Below the pieces are notes generated by a model, which saw only the letters and a list, made by a program, of their open reading frames with translations, was not told where the DNA came from and searched no databases. A program made the position numbers and the translations under genes. Shown one piece after another: positions 33,215-43,796 of a stretch of 64,000 bases of DNA. Source of the stretch: Ctenosaura bakeri. Its lineage: Eukaryota; Chordata; Lepidosauria; Squamata; Iguanidae. Location: contig CAOLHI010001288.1 of the NCBI GenBank assembly GCA_948474755.1, forward strand, positions 186,001 to 250,000, in the 5' to 3' direction. Each line of letters starts with the position of its first letter. Within the stretch, counting starts at the first letter, position 1.

Positions 33215-34165
33215 ATGGACAACAAGAAAGAAATCAACCAGACCTCTTTGCCCGAAGAATTCATCTTAATGGGGCTCACAAACCACAGGATGACAAAAAT
33301 TGTACTTTTTGTTAAATTTCTCTTGATATATTTGGCAGCCATTATTGGCAACTTGCTAATTCTTGCTCTGGTCAAAGTAGATGCTCACCTCCATACACCT
33401 ATGTATTTCTTCCTTTCCAACTTCTCCCTCTTGGAGGTGTGCTATACTTCAACTGTTGTGCCCCAGATGCTGTTTCGTTTGCTGTCTGAAAAAAGGGTCA
33501 TCCCATTAATCCGCTGTGCCATGCAACTGTATCTCTTTCTTTCATTTGGGATTACAGAGTGTTTTCTTCTTACGGACATGTCATATGACCGTTATGTTGC
33601 TATTTGCCTTCCACTGCACTATACTCTTGTGATAACCACGCAAGCATGCATTTTCTTGGTAACTGCTTCTTGGGTTGGTGGTTTGTTTTTCTCTGCTATC
33701 AACACTGCATTAACTTTCAGATTATCTTTCGGTGGACACAAGATGATAGACCATTTTTTTTGTGAAATGCCAGCTATGGTGAGAATTGCTTATGGAGAAA
33801 CACACAAGGCTGAGATGTGTATGTCCATTACCTGTGTGTTCACTTTGATATTACCTCTTTTGATAATACTTGTTTCTTATTTTCAAATTCTTTACACAAT
33901 CTTTGGCAAATCTGGTAACACTGGGAAGCATAAAGCCACCTCCACTTGTTCATCACACTTGACTGTAGTTATACTCTTTTTTGGATCAGTCATTTCAATA
34001 TATTTGGGATCAAAATCAAGCATTTCACAAGAGCATATCAAAATGGTGTCTGTGTTTTACATAGTAATCACTCCTGCACTAAATCCCATCATATACAGTC
34101 TACGAAATAAGATGGTGATGCAAGCACTGAAGAAAATGGTGAATAAAGGCAGATACAAGCGCTAA
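33215..34165 (+). CDS. olfactory receptor OR4 (class II, family 2/13-like)
   Basis: A 316-residue odorant receptor with an intact frame and the LHTPMYF, MSYDRYVAIC, HFFCEMPAM, KATSTCSSHL and NPIIYSLRNK motifs. It differs from its sisters in a charged residue at the inner end of TM3: TVMSYDRY is TDMSYDRY (V121D, codon 33575-33577). The first in-frame ATG is 33215, after the acceptor TTCATTTCTTCAG ending 33212. The frame is open upstream to a TTG at 33167. The promoter pair seen before OR1-OR3 is deleted here. The frame is intact, but expression and function are doubtful. Confidence 0.88.
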   Translation: MDNKKEINQTSLPEEFILMGLTNHRMTKIVLFVKFLLIYLAAIIGNLLILALVKVDAHLHTPMYFFLSNFSLLEVCYTSTVVPQMLFRLLSEKRVIPLIRCAMQLYLFLSFGITECFLLTDMSYDRYVAICLPLHYTLVITTQACIFLVTASWVGGLFFSAINTALTFRLSFGGHKMIDHFFCEMPAMVRIAYGETHKAEMCMSITCVFTLILPLLIILVSYFQILYTIFGKSGNTGKHKATSTCSSHLTVVILFFGSVISIYLGSKSSISQEHIKMVSVFYIVITPALNPIIYSLRNKMVMQALKKMVNKGRYKR

Positions 34166-34230
34166 TCCTGTTGGGATGTGAATGGAGGCTTCTCTTTGTT
34201 ACTAGGATGGATCAATCTGGTATGAGGAAC

Positions 34231-34236
34231 AATAAA
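34231..34236 (+). terminator. polyadenylation signal AATAAA of OR4
   Basis: AATAAA lies 66 bases after the stop in the conserved 3' block. Confidence 0.55.
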
Positions 34237-35460
34237 CTTCATTCTTCTCAGTGGATATGGCTGGAATTTCAATTCAGCTGTATTTAAACTATTTAAACTA
34301 TTAAACTATTAAATTAAGAACATGTGAAAATATTACAGTGTTTCAACCATAGACTTTCTAGTATTTAATTTGAAATTAATGAAAATGATACTGGGACAGT
34401 TATTCCCAGCCTAGCTTACTTCTCAGGGTTGCTGTGAAGAGACAGTGGAGAGGAATTTCATTTATATCATAAGGCCTCTGAAGGAAAGGTGGAATGTAAT
34501 TGTTTTGGTTATTTCATGTTAGGAATTCTAAAGCTACTTGTAAAGCTCAAACAGAAGGCAAAGGGAGGTGACATTGGATCGCATTAAAATTTGTACATGA
34601 GTACAGGGAAGTACAAATGTCCAAAAATTACATTCAGTATTGCAGCATCAATATCTGTATGTTCTATAGCAAACACCAGAAACAAGAGCTGCTTTCATTT
34701 GTTTGTTCTTGATCTCAACAAATGTCACAAACAGAATTACTCTCCCTACCTTCCTATCATGACAACGTCTGGAATCTTTCATTGCAGTACAGTCCTGTTC
34801 ACATTTATATAGGAGCAATGACTTCCTATAGATGAGGTTAATGTGTATAGGACTGAAGATGGTTTGGATATGTACATCTTATGGTCAAATTCTGTATGAT
34901 GACAATGGAAGGAAGTTAGATATAGGCATTCAGCAATGGACCATTGGATAATCAGGTGGAGTGCCAGTGCCTGCCAGTTTATTGTAGCCCTCCAAGAGAC
35001 CTCTAGCTAGCCTAAGGAATCAAATTACAAATCAAACAAATTAGAACTATAAGAAATTTTTTTTGCAGTTTATCTTCATCCCTTTGTGACAGGATTACTC
35101 TGATGATTTCAAACCAGTTGAATTTGACCACTGCAACTGAGGGAAGTTTATTTCAGTTCATTTTTGAAGAATTTATCACAGTTTCCAAATCATGCATTCA
35201 AAACCCACGTCTTTAAAAAAATGTGGAATAAAGCTAACTGGCAGAATTTTCTCATCCTTCCCTCCCGCATAGGATGACATAATTGTATGTGCAATTTTGT
35301 GTATATTGAACTCAGACAAATTAAAATAGATGTTTCAACACATTTGAAGAGGATTTTTTTAAATGGTAGATTAGTGTAGAAATAGAAGGAATAGATTGTT
35401 AGGTAAAAAATAAGCGAAGGTGAAATAGATGAAATTCTCAAACTGAAGAATTCACACATA

Positions 35461-35690
35461 GGCCCTTTCCACACGGGGTTTTAAAAATGGCGTAGAGCGA
35501 CCTCTGACGAGGTCGTCTACACCATAAAGTGGATTGGGGCGGATTACTTTAGAGTAATTCCACACCCCAATCCGTGCTAGGGCGCCCGGAAGTGGCGGCA
35601 CCACGTGCTTTTTAAAAACCACTTTTCAAGTGGTTTTTAAAAAGCATGATCGTGCAGCCGCATGCAGCCCTGTCGCTTACCTACTGCCAA
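35461..35690. mobile_element. GC-rich transposon fragment inserted in block B3
   Basis: It begins GGCCCTTTCCACACGGGG, close to the ends of the element at 25639-26372, and has CpG-rich contents with an inner palindrome AAAACCACTT/AAGTGGTTTT. No matching right end is seen, so it is truncated. B2 has no insert at this place. Confidence 0.5.
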
Positions 35691-36449
35691 GTTGTGCAGG
35701 TCTGTGATAGATGGTCCATAACTTTGCAGATGTTATCATCATGCGTTGGCTCCTATAACACAACCTGTAATGATTGATTTCACTGGGATGCCCCTCTTAT
35801 TTCTACCTTTCGGTGAGGGAGGAAACAGTTGGGCTGGTGCTGGTGAGGGATTAGTCCTTGAGTGTATTTGAGGATGGCGGTTGGGGGGAGACAAAAATTG
35901 GTTTAAGGGAGATTATCCTTCTCAGGGTTTTTGGACAGCCAAGAGATCCCTTACCAGTTTAATTTTTTTCCCCCTTGAGTCTTCAAACATGCTATCACCA
36001 CACCAAGACACCTTTGTGGCTCTGGACCTTATTCATTGTAGCACTGGACATTTTCTCTGAGAAGCTCAATTGTAACAAAGAGAAGTGTGAAGCTAGTGGA
36101 AGGCACTTACTTTTCTATGGCTATCCATAGTTTATTTGTTAAAAAGTTTTATAAAAGATACTTTTAAAAGATCATTTTTTAAAAAAAAATATCATCTCAT
36201 AGGAGCATGCATCTTTCTGTAAAGCTTCCATTTCCATCTTGACTGGAGATTGTATTCAGGTCTACATAAAGCATCCGTATAAGACAAATACTCTCAAAGA
36301 ATCTTACACCTCCAAACTGGGAATACAAAGTATACCTGATTACCGAGCATGAAATCATTCTGAATTTCTTAGTACTAGTTATAGATCCCCAAGGATATTT
36401 GTGCTTTTAAAACATATCTCTGGAGAGAGCTATACATTGCTTGTTGGCC

Positions 36450-36691
36450 ATTTTAGACACTGTACTTATTAGACAAGTGGGTTAAAACTATTTTTTATGA
36501 GAGTGGAATAAGAACTGTTGATGAAGGGATATGAGGAGTAGGTGTTCAAAACATTTTATATAGCTACTCAAACTAATAATTTTAAGACAGACCTAAGCAA
36601 TACATATATTAATATCTAGCAGAATAAGAAAACAAGATTACTTTGATCTCTTTATGTGACTAACTCACTGGCATTCTCTTGACCAATCAAG
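36450..36691 (+). promoter_or_regulatory. candidate OR5 leader exon ending in a splice donor
   Basis: AAG|GTAAG lies at 36689-36696 and a matching acceptor (TTATCCTTTCAG ending 37925) sits 5 bases before the OR5 ATG, which would give an intron of about 1.23 kb. The left edge is a guess. No promoter was identified. Confidence 0.3.
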
Positions 36692-36814
36692 GTAAGACTA
36701 TTTCCTTCATGTTGTCTAAATCCAAAGTTCTTCTCAATTTGTTCCACATACCCAAGGTGTACCTTAGACTTGTCATTATGAGACTACCTTTCAGCAAGTA
36801 CAGACTACATCAGC

Positions 36815-36870
36815 TCTATTATTATTATTATTACTATTATTATTATCATCATCATCATTCATCATCATCA
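36815..36870 (+). repeat. (ATT)n/(ATC)n microsatellite
   Basis: A mixed trinucleotide run in block B3. The matching place in B2 (28710) has only a few units. Confidence 0.9.
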
Positions 36871-37199
36871 TTTTTTGTCACTAGTGTTGGCTGTCTAGTA
36901 TTTTAAATTGAGATCTTTCCCTGGTCTCCACATAAAATCATCTCAACTGGAGGTTACATTAATCAAACATGGGTCTGATCATTTTAAGTATTATCTTATG
37001 TACATTATGCACGTGCTGTGCTAAATAGGCTCTAACATGGGACTTTGTGTTTTATTTTTTTTAACACCACCAACTTCCTCCTTATTTCACATGGCAAACT
37101 GCATACCTGAAGGATATGTGATATAGGCTTCTTTTGCCATCCAAAGAAAGGCAAATATTCCTGGACATGGCTGGATTAGCTTTTTATATTATTATTTTT

Positions 37200-37350
37200 T
37201 TAATGTGCTTGCAAGCCCACACTGACTTATGATGACCCAATCATACGATTTTCTTGGCAATATTTATTCAGAGGAGGTTTGCCATCACCTTCCTCTGAGG
37301 TTGAGAGAGTGTGATTTGCTGAGGTTACCACTGGACGCCCATGATTTTGC
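37200..37350 (-). mobile_element. degraded SINE, minus strand (block B3 copy)
   Basis: Same insertion as at 9185 and 29060, with CCCACACTGACTTATGATGACC, then TTTTCTTGGCAA. Confidence 0.55.
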
Positions 37351-37930
37351 ATTAATATCATGAAAACTTTGCTTGAAGTTCTGTACTCTTTGTGATTATT
37401 GTATCAGAAAAGCTAAGATATCAGGACGGTGATGATGATGATGATGACATGAACATGTGATGGCTTTCAGAAACAATGGCACAATAAGTGTCATTTGCCT
37501 TCTTTATTATTACTACAGATTGTCTCCAAAAAAATATCATGGGAAAAGATTTCTAAAACAGATATTGATAGTAACAGATTTCATTTCTGGAGAAGCATTC
37601 AGATATCTAAAGCTTTCTGGAGAAGCATTCAGGATCTATGGCACATGGCAACACAGAGGCCATGAGTTCCTCACTCAGTTCTGTTGTTTCACGTCTGCCA
37701 CTGCTGTCATGTTCTGCAGTTTCGGAATTGTGTTCCTGCCAACTGGTCATGTAATCAGCTTCTGTAGGTGGACTAGAATGGGCATCTCAATCTAGTTGTT
37801 TGCTTCTGGCAACAGAATATCTTGGACCATTCCTGATTATATGAAGAGCCTTTGTCACACTTGTACTGCCATAAAATCTCTGAACATATCAGTGTTCATC
37901 TTACCTCACTCCTTTATCCTTTCAGATTCA

Positions 37931-38879
37931 ATGGAAGTGGAAGTTACAGGAGAAGTCAACCTGACCACTTTGCCTATGGAATTTATCTTGACAAGACTCT
38001 CAGATAATCCTGAGAAAATTATTATGCTTTTTGTTGTCTTGACAATTTTCTATATGACAGCCATATTGGGTAATTTGCTCATTATTTCCTTGTTCATAGC
38101 TGACTCTCACATTTTTTTTCCTGTTCAACTTCTCCATCCTTGAAACCAGCTACACCTCTTGTGTGGTGCCTCAGATGTTATCTCACCTCCTTGCTGAAAG
38201 AAGGATCATTTCCCTTCACCGCTGTGCTGCACAGCTGTATCTTTTCCTTTCCTTTGGGATTACTGAGTGTTTACTTCTCACTGTCATGTCATATGATCGC
38301 TATGTTGCTGTTTGCAGACCACTCCATTACAACCTTTTCATGACTAAGCAAGTCTGTATTACCATAGCAGCTGCATCCTGGATTGGGGGCTTTTCCTTTT
38401 CTTTCATGAATACTATGGTCACACTGAAGATGTCTTTCTGTGGTCACAGAGAGATCAACCATTTCTTCTGTGAAATGCCAGCTATGATGAGGATAGCTTG
38501 TGCTGGGACTTGTCAGGCTCAGATTGTGGTGTCGATAAGTTGCATGATCACACTGGTCTTCCCACTTCTTCTGATATTTTTCTCTTATGCAAGGATTCTC
38601 TACACTGTCCTTAGCAGCCACAGCAGTCTGGTCAGACAGAAGGCCTTCTCTACGTGCTCTTCACACTTGACTGTGGTCACATTGTTCTTTGGAACAGTCC
38701 TTTCTATGTACCTGAGACCCCATTCCAGTTCCTCAATGGGGCAAGATAAAATTATATCTGTGTTTTACATTGTTGTCACACCAGCACTGAATCCCATCAT
38801 ATATACGTTAAGGAATAAGGAGGTGATTCATGCATTGAAGAAAATGATGTGTATGCATAAAGAAAGAAATCAAACCTAA
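37931..38879 (+). pseudogene. olfactory receptor OR5, frameshifted pseudogene
   Basis: The frame starts normally at 37931 (NLT glycosylation site at residues 10-12, GN in TM1). It is broken after codon 60 at ADSH, where the start of TM2 should read LHTPMYFF. Compared with OR1, 33 bases after the CAC codon are reduced to 19, a net loss of 14 bases that removes the LHTPMY motif and shifts the frame to a stop at 38141-38143. From about 38115 the +1 frame continues as a normal OR to the end: SYDRYVAVC, HFFCEMPAM, KAFSTCSSHL and NPIIYTLRNKE are all intact. It is the most diverged member of the plus array. The single lesson-free remainder suggests a recent inactivation; an assembly error is possible. 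Confidence 0.88.
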
Positions 38880-39828
38880 ACATTCTTTGACTGGATCATC
38901 TGAAATCAAGGATGTTTAAGTAAGTCATGTTCAAAAGAAGTCCCATCAACTTCAAAGGTAGTATGCATAGAACTCCTACATAAAAAATTTAAACTAACTA
39001 AAGTAGGGATTACTTGGTATGTTTTTGCCTCATTATAGAAAGAACCTTGTGAACTACTGATGCACAGAGGCACATGAAACTGTGGATAAAAGAAGCACAT
39101 TTCATAACAAGAATTTGTTCCAGAAGAATGTATACTATTAGGGCATTCAGAAGGAGAGTGTGGTGTGACCAGGAAAGGTTTTTCTAAGTGGATGAAAGAA
39201 TGAGGTGATGTGACTTTGAAGGCAGCTGTGAAGGAAATGTTTTGGCTAGCCTGCCTCAAAAGATCTTGCATCAGCACAGAGTACCCAACATGGGGAGGCT
39301 GCGAGCTATAAATGCAACTGGATCACCCCATTTGGACTGGGGTGTGGTTTAGCCCATAAAAAGGCTTAGGGGTGACAATGTAATTTACTTTAAATTCAAT
39401 TGCCTGCGGTCATGGTGCTGTAAGGGCTATTTTTTGGATTGCATCTAGACATGCTGTCAGTCTGTTTTATGTCCTGCTGATTACTGTGTCTGACTGTTTT
39501 ATGCTTCTTGATGTACTGCCCTAACTTTTATTTCATGTGCTTTGTTGAATAACAACAACTGGCCAAACAACATTTGGATATGCACAGGTTCCCAAACCTT
39601 CTACTAAGCCCTTCTGTGGGAAACCTGTGTTCATCCAGATGTTGTTGGGTTCCATTTTCCAATAGGCTAACTCAGGCAGCGTACTGTACCTGAAATTAAC
39701 ATAGACAACAACTTTGGAATCCTAGTTTGTTTCTATCACTTTATTTCCTTTGCAGAAGACATTGGCTGCTGGGTAAGGAGTGGGTGAATTGTGGTCGAAA
39801 TGCAAAACATGTAGGTATGCTGTTTGGA
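38880..39828. other. intergenic, nothing recognised
   Basis: The 3' side of OR5. No second OR, polyadenylation block or clear repeat was recognised. Confidence 0.4.
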
Positions 39829-40713
39829 TGTAACTGGACTGTGCAATGGTTTAATTGGCAAAATATATTATTTGGAAGATATGTTTAATTGGCATAAAAT
39901 AAGAATCATTACTGTAAGCCACGTGGAAGAGGGAAAATGGGCTGCAAAAATAGGCCAGAGAGATGACTACAGCATGCTCAGGTTAATCGTTTCAGTGAGA
40001 ACAATAAATAGCCTAGCTCAGAGCAGGCAAAACCCCTGCTGTGTGAATTTCCTATCAAAGTCTCTGGCATCTATATATGAAGAATATTTATTGCAAATTC
40101 CAAAGCATAAGGAGCTTTGTTGTTTTTGACAGTGCTGGGTCATGAAAACAGGAAGATTCCCACCAAATCAATAATTATCCTCCCACCTGTGACTTCTTCC
40201 TGATCCCTGATCACACAGCCATCAATGGTTTTGGTCACCTACATGCTGAAATCATCAACACGTCTGTTTCACATATTAATTCATTCTTGCCATTTTTGTC
40301 CACCCTGCAAATTTCATTATTTACCCAGGCAAGAAAGTCACCAACATCTCATGTCTCCAGGGCAGGCTTTTGAGTATAAAGAGACCCCAATTTTAGGTCA
40401 CTAGAGACAGCACTTTGATTTCAGGGATCCACTTTGTCACTCTGACCTTTTGCTGTCCTTGGGTGAAAGCCCAAGTCATTTCATCCTCCTCTGCTTCTCT
40501 CTGGATGGTAATTATAACCCAATCCCTTTCTATCTCTACTATCCATTCTCCTCCCTTTCTTTTCAGTTAGCATTGTGTGATTATTTGTGTGTACGTCTGA
40601 GAGAGAAAAAAACTGTTTTGTATATGTGCATGTGTATTTTCCCCTAGTAAAACATATTTAAATTGAACTATAAGTCTTCTGGCTGATCTCTTTGGTGGTG
40701 ATCCCATAGAACA
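39829..40713 (+). mobile_element. LTR of an LTR retroelement, copy 2
   Basis: It starts TGTAACTGG and ends ACA before TTGGTGGAAAGG. A TATA-like GAGTATAAAGAGACCCC is near 40372 and a decayed polyadenylation site (AGTAAAACATATT) near 40646. Homologous to copies at 7796 and 62343. Homologous leader continues to about 40850. Confidence 0.55.
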
Positions 40714-40850
40714 TTGGTGGAAAGGTCCTGCAATTACCACTCCTCTTGCAATATTCTTAATTTGAGTTAATTAATTCCTCATTATTACATTTGATTACCA
40801 GTTCTAATAGAAGATCTCATGGAGTCCCATGCTTTGAGGGTAACATGGGC
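40714..40850 (+). mobile_element. truncated leader of LTR element copy 2
   Basis: TTGGTGGAAAGGTCCTGC, then AATTTGAGTTAATTAATTCC, matches the leaders of copies 1 and 3. No coding region follows. Confidence 0.4.
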
Positions 40851-41208
40851 GCCAACTTCAATCTCAACAATGGCCATAAAGAATAGTCAATTTTGAAACT
40901 TATAAAGTCAATGATTTTAAAGTTACATTGTTTTATGTCTTTTGTTTGTTTGTTTAGTGTGTGTTAATAAGTGGCTTTTAAAAATGACACATTTTACATG
41001 CATTTTTAATGTAAAATATATGTATATATAATTGGTCGAGCAAATTGTAACTTGTTTCTTGTTAGAATGTTTGTTGTTTATATATTGGTCCTCTTCTTCT
41101 CTTTATTTTTTATCAGTCCCTGTATAAAGCCATTAAATTTTACTAGGCTGAAATGAATTGGGCTAACTGGAATTATGAAACCATCTTTTTCAGCACCCTG
41201 AGACTTTG
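40851..41208. other. intergenic, nothing recognised
   Basis: AT-rich sequence between the LTR leader and a GC-rich repeat. Confidence 0.4.
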
Positions 41209-41640
41209 GCCCTTTTTGTAGCTTAAGATATTCCGGAGAAATCCGGTGAGGGTCCCAGTATTGTTTCTGCTGGGGAGGGAGTGCAACAGGAATGCTCCCC
41301 TCTACACCGGCTGCCACTGTGAACAGAGGGAGCATGATGGAATCATCTCTTCCTTCCTCAGCACAGCTGGGTACTATCTGAAGCTGCACTGGGGCAGGAA
41401 GTGCAGCCATTGTACTTCAGAGACCTTGGCACACTAGGTAAGTGTGAGCGGGCAGTGGGAGGGCTGTGAGATCACCGGTCATTGATGGGTAGAACTCATC
41501 AATGATTTGTGGCACAATTGTGCCACCTGGGGATGGGAGAAGTATGGGATCTGAACGATATCATGCAGAATCATCATCTGGGTTCTGTCCTTCTCCTGTC
41601 TCCAAGGTGGGATGATGACATCCTGAGGAAAGGGCATTAG
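41209..41640. mobile_element. GC-rich repeat, probable DNA transposon fragment
   Basis: It begins near GGCCCTTTTTGTAGC and holds words such as GGGAGGGAGTGCAACAGG and GCTCCC..GGGAGC inverted pairs. It is similar in texture to the element at 56435-56837. The right end is unclear and may be overrun by the MITE at 41652. Confidence 0.35.
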
Positions 41641-41651
41641 TCTCTTCTATA

Positions 41652-41773
41652 GGACCATTTTCAGCTTTTAAAATCCTCAGCCAGAGAGCTCTTTGCCCTC
41701 AGTAAACTACAAACCCCAGAATTCCATAGGATGTTGAAAGTGGAATATATAACAATGTAGGGTGGAAATGGCC
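41652..41773. mobile_element. palindromic MITE copy G (internally deleted)
   Basis: It ends GGTGGAAATGGCC, and the right arm AAACTACAAACCCCAGAATTC is intact. The left arm is largely lost after GGACCATTTTC. Confidence 0.5.
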
Positions 41774-43076
41774 TATATCTCATCCAGACATCAACCTTCT
41801 GCACTTCCATGTTCCCATTGTCTCATATAGAGGTGTCAGGCAGAAATTTATTGTTTGATACTGCTTACAAAGGAAGGAAAGAAGGAGGTAGTCCAGACAA
41901 GGAAGAAGCATCTGCTTTTAGCTTGGAGGATGGGAAACTAGGGTGCCCTCACAGATGTAGCACCCCCTGTCCATTACCCATGGAGCCCAGACCAGCCTCT
42001 CTTGGATTGCCTTATCTTTCCTTCTCTGCTGATAACCAACAACAGGATCCTGAATGTGAAAATCATCTTGGGCTCATAGTCAGGACTGAAACACTTGGTC
42101 ATCTGCTGGGACAAATTTTCTGAGCACCTCAGGAAAAAAGGCACTGATATGGCAGCGTTTGAGGAACAAAGCACTATCCAGTTTTCTTGGGATGGGTTGA
42201 CTGTGTAGCTTCAGGAAATGGTAAATGCCTTATTATGTCAGAGAATAGTGGTTGGTGCTTTGAAAGAAGAGATCATGCACTCTTTTCTGAAAATGACTTC
42301 CATGGACCCAGAGGTTGCTGCCTGGTTGCAAAAACTGATCTTTGAAGCAAGGGATACTTAAAGCATCATAGCTGGTCTGTTTCTAGTTAATGAAATATTT
42401 ATAAAATATCAAAATATTTTATATGCTATTTATATTTGATTTGCTCTTTTAATAAAATATGTCTAAATAAATCATGGGCAAATGGTTTGGATGTAGGGTG
42501 TGGAAAAAAATATACTTCAGACAATGGCTGTCCAACATTCAGACAACGTAATGCAAATTTCAAATTGTAGGTAGAAGGCAAAGCTGAAATTTCATTAATC
42601 TAGCTGATGCAAGCTAGCAAGGAAAGCTGATCATGATTCTTCAGACATAATTCTGAAAAAGAGATTTGTTTTGTTCTCTTCTGTCTTTTAAGAAAATAAC
42701 TAACTGCTCTTTAATTCCAAAGTTGTTAACAAAATAAAAAACAGCACACATTTTATCCAGTGTTCCACATTCTTTGCTCCAAAAATAGATGCTGAAACAT
42801 GCTGGACATTTCATCCCTACCCCAGTGATCCTTGCTCCAATAACTTTTTTCATTTGGCACCAGCTACTTTTGGCACCAGACTGTCTTTCACATAGCCTTT
42901 CTAACAATGAAGTGGACCTATGACCAAAACCTTCTTTTCTCTTTCATTGAATGAGGTTTATCTACCTATCTCTAAAAACAAGGCACTGATTGCATTGAAG
43001 AAAAAATGAATTATAGTTTGACGGAAAATACAGAGGTGGCATTGAGGGGAACTAAATGGATTATATTTTAAAAAGA
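41774..43076. other. intergenic, nothing recognised
   Basis: No OR homology. Open frames of up to about 100 codons have no recognisable motif. Confidence 0.4.
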
Positions 43077-43322
43077 GAGAGCTAGCATAGTGTAGTGGTT
43101 TGAATATTGTATTAAAACTCTGGAGAAGAGGTTTGAATCCCTGCCTGGCCATGGAAACCCAATGAGTGACCTTGGGCAAGTCACCATCTGCCAGCGTCTC
43201 AGGGAGACAAAGGCACCCCCTCTCAAAGAAAACTTGCCAAGAAAACTCATAGGTTTTCCTTTTAGGTTCACCATGCATTAGAAATGACCTGAAGTCACCA
43301 CTATCACCACCACCACAACAAA
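43077..43322 (+). mobile_element. tRNA-derived SINE (Sauria-type), plus strand
   Basis: It opens with a tRNA-like head (GCATAGTGTAGTGGTTTGA, box A style; GGTTTGAATCCCTG, box B style). The family's body follows (CATGGAAACCCA, CTTGGGCAAGTCAC, CTTGCCAAGAAAACTCATAG), and it ends in a CACCAC/ACAACA tail. The head is part of the SINE and not a tRNA gene. Confidence 0.8.
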
Positions 43323-43698
43323 ATGTATTTGGCTTACAGAGTCTGTTCTTACTTTTCAGAGGGGGAAGAGTTGATTCAAATTTGTACTTGAATCCAAGAT
43401 GGTACCATAAAGATCTCAATAACTATTTAAACCTCAGCATGTAATGAATGATGGCAAAATGGATTCTTTTTCATGGAAGATCTGGTGCCATAATAAACAC
43501 CAAACAGTAAATGGTCTATATATGGGTGGCTATTTTACTACACAAAGACTAGCTCACACTGGAAGCTTTCACTATTTTTACTAAGGTACATCCCCACAAT
43601 CCAATTTATTATCTGGTTCTTCCATTGAAAGTGTCCTCTATCACATCGGTCCAGATTACAAGGAGTAAGCTTTGGAACAGAACTGGATCCTGTCACCC

Positions 43699-43796
43699 AA
43701 GTATATATAAAAACATTTATAAGTATATATGTTCCATGCTTTTAATCTTTTAAAAGCATGGAACATATATACTTATAAATGTTTTTATATATACTT
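43699..43796. repeat. perfect inverted repeat, 47-bp arms, 4-base loop
   Basis: The left arm 43699-43745 and right arm 43750-43796 are exact reverse complements; the loop is TCTT. The arms are AT-rich with a GTTCCATGC core. The transcript or single strand would form a long hairpin. Confidence 0.95.

Larger units (their letters stand above)
31125..35115 (+). repeat. OR duplication unit 4 (carries OR4)
   Basis: Homologous to units 1-3 from the GGCGGGAAAAGATACTTGG start through the 3' flank. A stretch of about 290 bp holding the promoter pair of the other units is missing at about 32885-32893. Confidence 0.75.
35116..37930 (+). repeat. inter-unit duplicated block, copy B3 (leads into OR5)
   Basis: Homologous to B2 (26583 onward). 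It includes the SINE and the putative OR5 leader-exon donor, and ends at the OR5 start. It carries its own GC-rich insertion at 35461-35690, absent from B2. Confidence 0.7.

Noticed and set aside
43085..43150. tRNA-like head with box A and box B words
   Set aside because: It is the 5' part of a tRNA-derived SINE; the downstream SINE body follows directly.
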